Assembly (NCBI RefSeq): GCF_036711975.1
Contig: NC_091976.1
Span: 20,708,001-20,772,000 of the forward strand
DNA: 64,000 bases
Reading direction: 5' to 3'
Source: Onthophagus taurus
Lineage: Eukaryota; Arthropoda; Insecta; Coleoptera; Scarabaeidae
Part shown: in pieces, positions 1-12,329 of the stretch
How the letters are laid out: every line of letters begins with the position of its first letter
How positions within the stretch are numbered: the first letter of the stretch is position 1
Notes under the pieces: model-generated
Databases searched by the model: none
What the model was told of the DNA's origin: nothing
The model's input: the letters and a program-made list of their open reading frames with translations, nothing else
Made by a program: the position numbers and the translations under genes

Positions 1-2915
1 AAAATCATGACTTAAATACACACGGAAACTGTCGAGTTTTGCAACTTCCTTTTCTAGAAGCGAGAAGCTCAATTAGGAAGGTTGGTAACGCCAACGGGCC
101 GTTTATGTAACCCATTAATAATTAAGCACATGGATGTATGTTACCGTAGTAATATACTACATCCAGCCTCTCGAAACGGGCGGCCACTGTCTTTCCAATT
201 CCTATTCATTTGTTACGCTTTAATTTTTTTCTTCGTCGTCTTTAACACCATATACATTCGTAGAAATACGAACACTTTCGTTAATAGGACCAAACTAGTT
301 TGAGTTTAATCATCCAAATCCGCTCCCGATTTTTTTAATTTTTGCAATAATAAATCTTGTGACACAAATTTAAATTGTAACGCTTAATTTGCACATAGAT
401 CTTGATAGTTTTATTAAAATATCCGATAATTGAAAGGATTTTGAATAAACGAAATCGTTAAAGTCTTTTCTATTAACTCCAGGAAGCAGTAAAACCGTAA
501 CACGGTCGTGTTACGTATTCGACAGGCAAAATATCTAAGGTCTAAGCCATTTCTTAGGCGAAACATGTTACATAATATGGGCGTGCAGATGGTCAGTCGA
601 ACTCTATGTGGATAAAAGAAGCGCCATCCGTGAAAGTATTTTAAGGTGTGGTGGATTTTCTGGTTCATTATAAACATTCTCTTTGGATGAACTACTCTAC
701 CGAAAAGTCATTAGGAAGTTCAGTTTAGAGATTCTTCCGGGTTAACAGAAAAAAGGCATCATTTACCAGAAGGATCTTGATAAAATAAACCAAAACGATT
801 GAGTCCATAAAGAAAACCTCAATACATTTGCCAATCAGCATGTGAAACCAGATACGACCCAGTCTCCGCACGCTATTTCCTTGTATACCACCACAAAAGC
901 ACGATCATGAACAATTTTATCTCGATATTCATCGAGCCATACAACGAGACACGATGTTTAAACAATAAAGGTATTAAATACGAGCTTGAAACCGTATATT
1001 ATGTAATTTACAAAAACAAAAATATTTAAAATTAATGGTCTCAGCTGGATATACATCGAAATGATCATTTTTTAAAACAAAACGTTGATATGTGTGGGCT
1101 AAAACGTTTTAGAGGAAATTATAATTGCGTTATGTTATAATTTCACGGATCGGTGATCGAAATTTCGCACGTAATCGAATGACCTAATTTATTGAGATTG
1201 AAAATTTTATGTTTTACGTTAAGAATTGGTAACAAAACAAGAAAACCGCGATCCTTCGTGGTGTTCCTTTTGATATTATCGGTGCGAATGCAGGCACTTA
1301 AACTCCACGAATACGATTTCGAAAGATGAAACGGTTTCACGGTTCGACGATTTTCGCTGGAGTTATAAAATTTAATCGTCAGATTTATCACTTATGGTGT
1401 ATGTACTTGCCTATGAGTCATTTTGTTTCAATACGGGTTTTCGTTCAATTTCTCAATAGTGTTTATTTCTTATGAGAAAAAGATTTTTTTTTCCATAAAA
1501 GAAGAAAAACAGAATTGTTTGCAAAGTTATTGTATAACATTCCAAATGATTTCAAGTAATTTCTTTAGAAAAGAATAAAAAAACGAGAATAGTTGAAATG
1601 GTTGAGAAATTCGCAGATGAAACTCTTGACGCTCTAATTTTCTGGAACAACTCATTCTTTTCTTTGTTAACGATGATAAATTACTCAGTGTATTTCAAAA
1701 TTTTAAACGCTTCAGTTCTTAATAAAATCATCGAAGGTTACTATTATAAACAAAATGAAAAGATCTAAATGGAGATGTAGTAATTTATTGCCAAAATTAG
1801 AAATCACCTTCACCAAAAATATAAATTGGACCAACAACTTTTACCTTAAAAGCTTTTTTATAACCGATTTATAAGATAATTGAGGTTTCATATTTTTCAA
1901 AGCCTTTCTTTTCACACAAAAAATAGAAATCAATGATTCCTTTGAAATTAATAATAATTTAAATAATAAGTACTAATTTATTTTATTAATAATAATTTTG
2001 AAATAAAAAATAGTTATAATTCCACACATAGCGCACGTTAGATATCTTATAAATTAAAATTCCACCGGAAATATTACGTTTATACATTAATTTACAAACT
2101 AAGCATATTTAAACAGCTTGATAAACCGACGTAAAGATAACTAATTGCCTGTTACGACCTGTAATTTAACATATTATGTAAAAAATTAAAATTAACATGA
2201 TATTTTTCCATATTAATCATTTACATCTAAAGGCTGTATTTGACTTGTGCCTGCTGCGGAAACAATGTTTATAGTATCTAATGATGTTATTTCATTAATA
2301 ACTTCGGTACTGGGTTCACTAAAAGTATGATCATTAACAGTTCTCCATGTATTGTAAAGTTCTTCTGGTCACTGTAATCTAGGTTTAACACCTTTCTTGT
2401 TACAAGATAATGTACGGAGTCAACAAACAGAGAGTAATTAGTTAACAGAGAACGCTGATGATCAACTTTATGCAACTGAGTTTCCATCATTCCTATAAAG
2501 CATGGGATGACGTTTAATCCCGTCGTGGCTTATATAAGTTGACTTATGGAAGAGACGTGGAGAAGACATTGCAAAAACTGACAGATAGAGGAACACGCCA
2601 AGTTGAACTAGGATGAACCAGGCTGAGACACAGTTGGAGCAGTCGTGATAAACGTTTCTCCACGCCAACTCCTTTGACACCATCTTATGAATTGCTACAA
2701 AGTTGAATTAATGCTGATGGAGGACACACAACCCAGAACAACAAAATGGGATGGGATTCCATCATCTCATTCAGTAGAGCATGCCTCGCAGAGTTAGACA
2801 GTGTATAAACAATCGTGGGGATGTAACATTTTATTGACATATTCTATTTTCAATTGTTATGATTTACTACTGATCTTGTAAACAATTCAGCTCTGTGACG
2901 CAGCTCTTTCGAGGT
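1..2915. other. Intergenic, no gene recognised
   Basis: AT-rich DNA with only short open frames (up to 87 codons). None has a recognisable protein motif, a signal peptide or a plausible exon structure. I see no RNA gene or repeat here that I can support. Confidence 0.5.
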
Positions 2916-2921
2916 ATTGCT

Positions 2922-3178
2922 ATTTTTTGGCACGTTGTTTAGTACGACTTCCACCAAAAACATCTAGATTTCTCTCAGTAGTATTAGGTCTTCTACCAGC
3001 AATGTTTAATCTTCTGCCAACAAGGCCTAGTCGTCTATAAAAAAGATCTAGTCTTCCATTAATAATTTGGCTTATACCAGAAGTATCTAGATTTTTGTCA
3101 ATAGTATTAGGTCTTCTGTCAGCAAAGTCCAGTCTTCTATAAGAAAAATATCGTAATATATCGTCTTTCCTCTGAAGT
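2922..3178 (-). other. Coding-like tandem repeat, open frame without start
   Basis: On the - strand a frame of about 85 codons stays open and ends in QRAKK-stop. It encodes two diverged copies of a repeat of about 34 residues with motifs such as YRRLDFADRRPNT, GRRPNTTERNLD and NLDTSG. The copies differ at many bases but keep the frame and the RRL/RRPNT/NLD spacing, as expected of translated sequence. There is no ATG in the frame. The upstream end has an acceptor-like ...CTTCAG just before AGGAAAGAC, so it could be a 3' terminal exon. I do not recognise the protein. It could equally be a minisatellite that happens to be open, or a piece of an old mobile element. Confidence 0.3.
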
Positions 3179-3189
3179 ACCTAAATTAA

Positions 3190-4005
3190 CACTTGATAGG
3201 TGTCAACTAAGTATATACATTCTTGAAGCTACCATTGGAACATTTGGTCAAAGTATTTCTCCAAGTCTTCAATTCAAAATGTTCGTACGAATAAATGGAA
3301 AGAATGTGCGAAAACCATTAAAGTTGTTAGCTGTATTAGATTCTTGCAAAATTAAAAAAGAACGTGTTCCGATTGTTGCTTCATATACACATAAAGAACA
3401 CCTTATTATTGTGGCAAGGATAGAAACTTGTTCCGTAAGCGAATAAGTCTTATAGTCAGAAATTTTGTATCTATAGTACACATTTTTTTAGGTTCATATA
3501 TGGATATTGGAAAGTGTCGCTATGGATGATACATTGCATTAATGAGATGGTGTTACCAAGAAAAGGCGAGTTCTAAAACAAATACGTGCAAGGATACTAA
3601 CGAAGTAATAAGGAAGATAAAGACTTTTTAGGTCATTCTGCATATAGAAGAAAAGAATGGTGGAATACAGAATAGAAATAGGCGAAATTCTAGGAAATTG
3701 TGCATAGATGATTTTGTCTAAAAGACACATATTATTATTGTGCGAATGGACATAGATACCTGGAAGCATCTGGTTGTTGATTATATCCATAAGATGAAGT
3801 GTACGAGAAGAGCGAAGGTATGAAAAAAAATTAAAGAAAAAGTTAATATTGTATCAAATTCTGGATTAATGTGATATACGCAATAAAATCAAAAAGTTGT
3901 TATTGCTTTTTAAAAACTTCCGAAATAACTGAAAATGATTCTGATAAAATGTGCCTTCGAGATGTGGGTCTACCGTAGGATGGTGAGAATATCATGGAGA
4001 GAACA
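3190..4005. other. Intergenic, no gene recognised
   Basis: Only short unsupported frames (up to 83 codons), with no protein motif that I recognise. Confidence 0.4.
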
Positions 4006-4010
4006 CAAAG

Positions 4011-4240
4011 GTTCTGAGAAGAATGAAGAAGAACGCGGAGAGTTTGTAAGAAGTGAAAAAAAGGAAACTGTAATATCACGTCTACATTATGAAAGGTCTT
4101 AAGTACGAGCTTCTGCACCTCATAATAAGAAGATCGTTTGGAAGGAGAAGAACGTAGAAACCTGCGAATATGGTTTAATGTTACGTCGTCTGACCTATTC
4201 AGGGCTGCAGCGTCGAAATGATGATAGCCAACCTCTGAAA
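4011..4240 (+). mobile_element. LINE reverse-transcriptase C-terminal fragment, decayed
   Basis: The + strand carries the conserved C-terminal tail found in many insect non-LTR retrotransposon polyproteins. It starts VLRRMKKNAE, continues as HVYIMKGLKYELLHLII and, after a frame change near 4,150, as NLRIWFNVTSSDLFRAAASK, ending MMIANL in the first frame. Several stops interrupt it, for instance after NAESL, and the rest of the element is absent, so this is a 5'-truncated dead copy. The long - strand frame over 3,900-4,400 is its antisense shadow. Confidence 0.6.
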
Positions 4241-4244
4241 TTGA

Positions 4245-6650
4245 GACGGTACATGAAAAAGAAAAAAACTTACGTCGTATCTGACTATATCCAAAGCTTG
4301 AATTTGCTTGATATTTTACCCCATTGAAGTGGGCAAAGAAGCAATGCGAGATGAGTGTCGAGAGTTGATTTCCGTTTATGTCATTATCTGAAAATGTCAT
4401 TGCTTAGTGCCTAAATTGAAATTACCAGCAAAAATACGATGACACTGAATCCAATACATTTTGCCCATAAAAACACTTTATCATTATTTGTTTTTTTTTA
4501 TGAACTCAATACAGAAGTCAAAATATAGAAATTCAGGCAGCATTTACAGTATTTTTTATGTTATTTGTCATTATTTGACGATGATATCGACCAAAAGACC
4601 AAAGTAATATGGTTGCCAATTTAACAAAGAAAATATATGACTCCATGATAAACATTCCATCTTATCCGAGGATATAGTTTGTTGCTTATTATATGTATAG
4701 TTAGTTTTATAAGTAAATATAGAAGGTGATCAATCATCGATGACTTCATTTCAGTCAAAAGCAAGTCCTTGTTTGAACTTCTGTAAAACGAATATCCTAC
4801 TTTGTCAAATAACACTTCTTTTTAACAACCCAGAAAGGAGGTTTCAATAATTGGGGTTGTGGTTGATTCAGCTGCATGAGCGGTCAAGTTAATGAAACGT
4901 TTTTACGGTATACTTTCATGAAATACTTGATTACTGTCATAATATCTATTTCTGTATTTTTTCTTTGAACCTCACGAACCACATCAGCGCTCTTCCTTCA
5001 ATAAGTAAGTAGCGATTAGTTTAAGCTTGAAGTGAGATTAAGCCCCACTAAATATTTGACGAATGAAATAATCATACACGATGATTATGGTTGCATCGAT
5101 TTAGACGATGTAGGTTTGGTTATTGCGGTATAGTACACATTCAAAGAAAAGTTGTTGTTTTTGGTAGAAGCTATTGAAGAATTCTGCAGTAAATCATGAA
5201 ACTATCTAATAAGAGATACTACAAACAACTACAAGAAGCAGCACCTTGTATATATTCTCAATCCAGCCCAACTCATAGTTTCCAATCCAATGCTGCTCCA
5301 ATCATTCGTTTACATTATTCCATCATTGAAAAGCTGTTGAATCGGTAACACTATAATGACAATGATTTCAAGAAAAGAGTTCAAAAATTGTTTTAAATGT
5401 GTTCAATTACTACTATTAGAAGAAGCAACTAATTTAGTGGAAGAAGAACTAAAAAAAGAAAATCGGATTTGGTTGAGAAATTGAATATGCGAAAGAAATA
5501 TAAAGGGAGGTTCGATGCTTTTGCGACAATTAAAGTCAGAAGATTCATCTGAAGACAGCTTGGAAATGAGAATGACTGCAGAAAATTTTGAGGAGTTGTA
5601 TATATAACCTACTTTGTCTCGAAGTCAAAACTTTATGTAGGAGGAAAAATTATTACTTTATGTAGTTCAATATCGTTTAATCCTGCAGAAAATTTTCACA
5701 ACAGCTCAAATCACGAACAATCTCCAATCTAATCCTGAAATTAATTTCAAGGATCAATCCTTCCTTCACGATATTTTTGCAAAGATAAATCATGGACTTA
5801 CAGTGTCTTACATCAGCAATTTTTAAAATATCTTTGTAACTTCTTCCATTTCCGTACTAACGATTTAAAAAAAAAAAACTATAACACTCGTGTTGCCGTT
5901 TTGCAAGATCACGTAGATAATTACGCTTCTTGCGCTTGTATTTCTAAATCATTACACGCCGCGGATTAATTAGGCCATATTAGACGTTGCGAGAAAATGG
6001 GATAATAAACACCAGGTGCTCGTTGCAACACATCTTTAAAAAAAGAAAAATAAATTACTTGTCGTTAAATTATTTTCGCACACAAGAAATTTCTTTTCTT
6101 TGCGCGGGTTTCTAACGTTTTTGTTGTCGATTCCCTTTTAATACCAATTTAATGATAATCGCAAATCTTTTGAAGCCGTTGACAAGTTCTTGCCTTTAAA
6201 AGAAAGTCGTTTTCGAATCAAGTTCAATGGCGATTAAGGTCATTGGCGGTAGGTGACATAAAAAATTGAATCTTCTTTTTCTAGAAATTATAAGGATTCA
6301 ATAAATATACATTTTAATCATCATAATTTAAATTCATTTAGTTTTTAAAGCTTAAGAATGCATTTTTTGTTCTCCTTCTACGTTAAGCGTTAGACACAAA
6401 AGAATAACGAAACGAAGGATGGAAGGAGTTAAATCGGGTGAATGGCCGCAAAAATCTTTCTCCACGCTGTCGGTGTTGGAGAATGTACTATCTCCTAGAG
6501 TCCGTTTCCTTCCGGTTTTTACAACAGCTATCTTTATCAGACTTAAGAAAAATGTATTTATGACAAACAAAGAACAACCGAATCAACCAGGCGTTCAACC
6601 ACGTCCAGATCAACCCGAAGAAAGTGAAATGTTTCATCTGGAAGTTTAGC
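4245..6650. other. Intergenic, no gene recognised
   Basis: Many short frames, none with domains. A 76-codon frame at 6,419-6,649 lies directly upstream of the TATA box of the next gene. It has no signal peptide and no similarity I recognise, and is probably fortuitous. Confidence 0.4.
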
Positions 6651-6658
6651 TTCCCGTC

Positions 6659-6693
6659 TATATAAAGTCATGTAGTCGAAGTGGATAATCAGT
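6659..6693 (+). promoter_or_regulatory. Core promoter: TATA box plus initiator
   Basis: TATATAAA at 6,659-6,666 is followed 30 bases later by TCAGT at 6,689-6,693, a perfect arthropod initiator. The start codon of the gene is about 60 bases further on. Spacing and motifs are those of a regulated, tissue-specific insect promoter. Confidence 0.7.
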
Positions 6694-6750
6694 GTAACAA
6701 AGCTTCAATCCTTCTAGTGTTCTTTACTTTAAGAAAACACTCAGGAAACC

Positions 6751-7471
6751 ATGAATTTTTATGTGAGTTGTTAAAAACTTATTTTTCAAATGAAAATTTA
6801 ATAATTTTTTAATTTGTTTTAGGTTTGCGTTTTTGCAATTTGCTACGTTGCAGTAGCACAGGCAAAACCAGGACAGTTCGATTTCGTCTCTTCCGGCGGC
6901 GGAGGTGATGGTTCTTCCGGAGGTGGTAGCGATTATGGCGCCTCATCTGGTTCCCAGCAACCGCAAAACTTTCAATTAGTTGCAGTGCCGGACGACTTCT
7001 CGTTGAACCTTCCATCGTTTGATATTCAAGAGTTGGGATCGTCGCAACATGGAAATGTTGGAGGTGAATCAGTTAAAGTCACCAAAGTCATCACCGTCAA
7101 AGAACCACAACCTTATCCGGTTCACATCCCACAACCAATTCCCGTCCCTGTTCATGTACCAAAACCAGTACCCGTTCCTGTAACCAAAATTGTTCAAGTA
7201 CCTAAACCATATCCAGTTGAAATTGAAAAGAAAGTTCCAGTACCAATTGAGGTACCAAAACCTTACCCAGTTTCTAGCAGCGGAGGAGGTAATAATTATT
7301 GTTTAGAAATATTGTTTTGGTTGTTTTTAATGGTTGAAATTATTTTAATAAACTAAAATGACTTTTTTATTTGTAGGAAGTGGTGGTGGATACGGTGTTC
7401 ATGATCAAAGCGGTGGCTATTCCAACAATCAACCATTGTACCAACCAAGCTCGAGTGACGAGAGGAAGTGA
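6751..7471 (+). CDS. Small Pro-Val-rich secreted cuticle-type protein (Vajk-like), copy 1
   Basis: Predicted exons are 6,751-6,762, 6,823-7,288 and 7,377-7,471, with GT-AG introns of 60 and 88 bases, giving 190 residues. The start MNFY|VCVFAICYVAVAQA makes a signal peptide cleaved near residue 16 and is split by an intron after codon 4, as in the paralogs downstream. A Gly/Ser-rich segment follows, then a spacer (PDDFSLNLPSFDIQEL), then a short Pro-Val core of about 70 residues (PQPYPVHIPQPIPVPVHVP and similar), and a Gly/Tyr/Ser tail in exon 3. It is the shortest Pro-Val core but one of the group, the only copy on the + strand, the only one with a third coding exon, and it lacks the K-R-G site seen in most others. 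The likely role is an extracellular structural protein of cuticle; this is inferred from composition. Confidence 0.8.
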
Positions 7472-7479
7472 TAACAACG

Positions 7480-10400
7480 CCATTTCTTGTTGTAAATAGT
7501 ATAGAAAAAATTGTTGAATCTTTTTAATTTTTTGTTGTTACCTTGACTGCTGTTCTGTCTGTTGTTGTGTTATCGTCCTTTTTTATTTTTTAATACTGTG
7601 TTACTACATGAGTAAATATACATAAGAAAAAAAGAAATTTTTCATTTTATTTTCCATATTTAGTATTCCATAAGTATTCTATCTGGTTCTAACTAGCCCA
7701 AGAAAGTTCTTAACAAATTTTGCGGATGCTTAATTATTGAATGATTAAAAATTTTTTTATGAGTCTCTAAATTAGTACATTTTATGTTAAATATTAATGT
7801 CCCGGAAATAGTTAATGCGCAGTGAAAGAGATTTTAGGCCAACAATGCTTGTGAAATGTTGTGAACAACTTTTACTATATACCATAGACAAAAATGAAAA
7901 ATTTTCTATTAGAAATTTTTAGAGCATAAAAAGTTACTGCTCCAATTATTACTTATTGTATTAACATTTTCATTCGGGCATTTTTTACTACAAACTTATT
8001 ACTATGATACCTTAGATGTTATGGTGTACGATGTGTTAAAAAGAATATTAAATATGTAAATGATTTTAAAGAAAGTTTTAGTGTTCCTAGTGTGGATGTG
8101 TCTATTTTGTTGCCAACGATTTACTATATGACTGATAATCAGAAATTTAATGTAACAAAATATAAGTGGTGATAATGGATATACTGTACTAAAAAGTCAC
8201 TAAGCCAATCTATAATGTTTGGAAAAATCAAGGATATGAAGTCAGAACATAAGTTAATCTGTTATTAATTCTTTGGAAACTTTTCAATAAAATTTGAATT
8301 TACAGTTTGATTGAAAAGTCAGTTGTATAGAAAGATTTCGACAATCTGCACAACCGTTCCAGTGAGATCGCAATAGCCAACTATAAAGAAGTACAAATGA
8401 TTATAAATTTGAATGATTACTAGGTTTCAACCTTCGCAAATGACGATGTATCTATTAAAGTCTGAAAAAAATTTAATTGAGGATTATGTTTCGGCTTTGG
8501 CAGAACCCAATGATGATCGACGATTAAGCAGTGAACAGAGAAGCCCGCATTTGCAGAAGATAATTTGTTGGAACTATACTGGGTACGTGGAGAAAACGTA
8601 ATCTGAACAGGAAAGAATCTCTGAAACCTGGTTGGTAATGTATTAAACACATTATATGCTTACTAGTAAACTAGGTGAGTTTACAAACTCACATTTCTTC
8701 AGCAAAAGAACGAATTGATCTCGCCTCTATCCAGGCGAATCATGGCTGTTTAATACTGAAGGTTGATTTCAGAGTACAAAACATTGCATAGGGCAGAATC
8801 GACAATGTCAGAGATATCTACTTATTGGATGAAAGATGTGTTATTAATAACGTGGGTGATGAACTATTGCTGTCAGAAATAAATCAGATGTTTTAGACGT
8901 AACGGTCAGCTCAATTTTATTAAGCATAACAATATTTTCATGGAAGATTTCTTCTGAACACTTGTAATAAGACCATAACACATTCAATTTGTAATTCAAC
9001 CACTCAATAGAATTAGTTTTAGTGTTAATTTATTGATAACCTGTCTGATGTTGTCACTACAATTTGAGGTTCTGATCAGATTGTGATCTTAAGCAAATTT
9101 TTTAGCAATGCGTTTGGCTTATCACAAAAGCAATTCATTATATGAAAGGAATGTTTAATAAAAAAAAAAATAAAAAATGTTTGATGACTTTTTAACCAAG
9201 CTAAAACATTGGGAAAATAGGCACTATGTATACCGGTTTTGCCGAATTATAACATGAACATTCGTAGGATTAAATGGAATTCTTAGATGAGTAGTGATAG
9301 AATTCACAGCACGATGAAAGTTTTACGGACTCATGCAAAGCCAGAATGGAATGTTTAATGCCTTTTTTCTGAACACCTGAAGTCGGAAGATAATGTTGCT
9401 ATAATCGCAGATTTCAAGCACAACAAAACGTCTCTTACAAATAAATTGGTACATGGATAGAAAAGTTATCTGCGTTCATTCTCGTTCCCAATACATTCCT
9501 AGTCATTACTTTTTGAAATCGTTTTTGCAAATTTTTGAGAAAGTGTTGGAACGGTATATCTGATTAAGGACAGTTCGATGAGGCCCAATCTTTACATTGT
9601 GAAGAGATGGTATATTTCAAACAAGAGACCATTCTTTCTCTTGTCTCTATTGGATGACGACCAGAATGTCTTCAGTGTGCAAACGCTCGCACAGACTATA
9701 ATGATTGTCATTATGATCAGAAGAACGTGTATGTTGAGGATACAGAAAGTCTTAATTGAATAAATTTTAGATGTTATTTGCAAAATGTTCTAAGAGTAAA
9801 ACTTCTCCATCAATACGAAAAAAAGTTTACTCTGATCAGACGGCGTGGTTGGTAATAAGGCTTTCGATGAACTTCCTAGAACTGGTAGTAAAATCAGAAA
9901 TCAGTCTGCTTTGACCCAATTCTCCTGGCATGAGATATACTAAGAGGGTTATTGCCATCTCAACATTTCAACCTTGGAAATATTACAACTTGATTAATCT
10001 AGTAGCAAGATTTATGCAATGATGTACATTGACTATGTTTAGAGAACGAGGAGATAATATGGCATGTTTTATGACACTGAGGATCCAAACGTTGATTTAT
10101 CATGATCATAAGGCTGTAGGGGTGAAATGTAATGTTATTTATGGATGTACATGTGAAAATTTCGCTGTAACGAACATTTTGCCACTACATCTAGGAAGCT
10201 CTTAAGAAAACTCCATAACATGTCTTTCATTACAACATTAATCGTTCTAATACATTATAATTGAGATGTTGAGTATGTCACATAGAACAATATCTGCATA
10301 TCGCCAGAATTTCTGAACACTATGACAATTCCGTCACAATTTCATTCTTGTATTTAACGAATTTGATTTGGTCCCAAACCTCGTAGTTTATATCATTTCA

Positions 10401-11290
10401 ATTACAATTCAGAATTCAGTAGGAATATCCAAAAATGTCTATAATTTTATTTTCTCTAACATTACATTATATGATTTAATATTAACTCTTAACACATTAA
10501 CTCTCATTAATTATTTAAATGCAAAAACAAAACTTCATTTGGAACGAATTGCTTTCATCTACAATATAATTTTGAATTCTCTACGCTTCTTTTTTATATC
10601 AAAAAGCAAACCTTGACTTCTTTTATTAACCATTTTAGTGTCATTATCATTGATAATTTCAAATTAGCATATACTTAATTAACTTATACTTAAACAATAA
10701 CAAAAAATCTCAATTATAGAAGGATTTATTGTGACATTTCCTTATTTAGTAATCCAACATTAACGTTCATGTTTTAAACGTAATCGTATTTATTTTTTGC
10801 AAAAAATATGTTTAATGTAAAATGTGTGAGTTAGAAATTAAAGTTATAAGCCTAAACTAAATTTGTACCTTTCGAAATAATATAACATTAAATAAAATGT
10901 ATATTCTTAAAAGTAATTAACAAGTTTGAACGGTTACATGATTATCTACTTAAAGTTTGAACCGTAAACTGTTTTATGTTCTTCGCTGGTAGTTTTATTT
11001 TATCTTGCAACGGCTCGGTTTTATAAATGTTTCTTATACAGGTTGGAGTTTTTTTAATTGGGGATAAAAACTTAAAGTGAGGGGATTGTTGCATAAGAAT
11101 CCCACGAGTTATTTTTTCTTTTCTATTTCTCGTCCGCTTTTCCAGGTTATTCGGTTATGTAAGAGATAATCTCCCAGTTCCTCTCGCACTTTACCTTTTA
11201 ACAATCAATCAATTTTATACTGCGTGGGATTTCAATGGAATATAAATTTGTTTAAAACGGGTTTGTAACAAGATCTCTAAATAATTTTAG
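7480..11290. other. Intergenic with unclassifiable repeat debris
   Basis: Convergent spacer between copies 1 and 2. Between about 8.3 and 10.1 kb several frames give fragments vaguely like reverse transcriptase (for example FEKVLERYI-like sequence near 9,540), but they are too broken to assign. No host gene seen. Confidence 0.3.
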
Positions 11291-11302
11291 GTTTTAACTT
11301 AA

Positions 11303-11308
11303 TTTATT
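11303..11308 (-). terminator. Poly(A) signal AATAAA
   Basis: TTTATT on the + strand reads AATAAA on the - strand, about 105 bases after the stop codon of copy 2. Confidence 0.5.
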
Positions 11309-11411
11309 TATAAATACATTTTACACAAAAAATATTTACAAAATAATCATTATTGAGTACAGCGAGATACTAAAATACTGATGACAAGCTCGAGATAATC
11401 AAAATTTTTTC

Positions 11412-12252
11412 TTAATGATGATATCCTCCAAAATCACCTCCAAAACTATGGCCACCATCGAAACCACCTCCATATCCACCTAATTCAAGACCTCCTCCGT
11501 AGTGACCACCGAATCCTCCTCCAAAACCACCTCCTAAATCATCACCATGTCCATGGGCTTTAATGTAAACTGGTACGGGTTTCTTAACATAGATGGTTTC
11601 TTTGATTGGTACTGGAATTGGTTTATGAACTGGATAAGGTACAGGATGAGGAACATGGACTGGTACCTTTACTGGAACAGGTACTTTAACTGGCACACTT
11701 ACAGGTACTTTAACAGTTTTTTCAACTGGTACTGGATAAGGCTTATCAATATGAACTGGGTATGGCTTAGGTACATGTACTGGATATGGTTTATCAACTG
11801 GTACTTTAACGGTGTATGGTACAGCAACGGGTACTTTCTTAATTACTGGAACAGGTACTGGGTGTGGTACTGGAACGTGGATTGTTTTATGGAGGGTTAT
11901 ATGTTTGATGTGGCCGTGTCCATCTCCACCATAACCTCCACCAAATCCTCCGCCAAATCCTCCACCATGTCCTCCTAAAGCCAAACCTCCTCCGTGGCCA
12001 CCAAGATCTAATCCACCCAAATCTAAACCATGTCCTGACAATTCTAAACCACCTCCAAAATCATGTCCACCCCCATATCCCAAATCGTAAAGACCTCTTT
12101 TATCTTGTTTTTTGTCTTCGACCTTTTTCGCTTCTTCTTTTTTAGCTAAACCGACCCCAAAAAGGGCCACTAACAGTACAATCTATAAAAAGAAAGTTAT
12201 TACAATTACAAAAAATGTTTTAAAAAATTAATTAAATTACTTTAATTTTCAT
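11412..12252 (-). CDS. Gly-rich/Pro-Val cuticle-type protein (Vajk-like), copy 2
   Basis: Exons are 12,241-12,252 (MKIK) and 11,412-12,182, with a 58-base GT-AG intron, giving 260 residues. The joined start MKIKIVLLVALFGVGLA is a clean signal peptide, whereas the long frame alone would lack its hydrophobic beginning. A lysine/glutamate-rich propeptide ends at KR (residues 32-33) before GLYDLG. A Gly/His/Leu-rich arm, the link HIKHITLHK, the Pro-Val core (about 95-214, motifs KPYPVHVPKPYPVHIDK, KVPVPVKVPVHVP, YVKKPVPV) and a second Gly-rich arm follow. No cysteine is visible in the mature part. It is probably an extracellular cuticle component whose Pro-Val core is extended and whose glycine arms are flexible. 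The antisense Trp/Asn-rich frame over 11,547-11,978 is a shadow. Confidence 0.85.
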
Positions 12253-12286
12253 TGTTAATATTAGACCCAGACCGCAATTGACCAAA

Positions 12287-12323
12287 CTGTTGTCAAATTG
12301 CAGTTGGAATTTCTGTATTTATA
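12287..12323 (-). promoter_or_regulatory. Core promoter of copy 2
   Basis: TATAAATA on the - strand at 12,316-12,323, with ACAGTT (cap-site-like CAGTT) about 35 bases downstream at 12,285-12,290. The same CAGTT element stands at this distance in four other copies. Confidence 0.6.
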
Positions 12324-12329
12324 TGAGTC

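Noticed and set aside
3900-4400. 166-codon frame on -
   Set aside because: It is antisense to a LINE C-terminal fragment whose + strand motifs are clear.
8300-10100. LINE element with FEKVLERYI- and DDVSI-like pieces
   Set aside because: Matches are too short and scattered over frames to support an annotation; kept only as unclassifiable debris.
11547-11978. Long Trp/Tyr/Asn-rich open frame on + (and similar ones at 18,874, 22,728, 25,661, 32,332, 37,557, 39,267 and 43,273)
   Set aside because: They are exact antisense of the Pro-Val cores. CCN/GTN codons read backwards give Trp, Tyr and Asn and rarely stop. They have no independent support.
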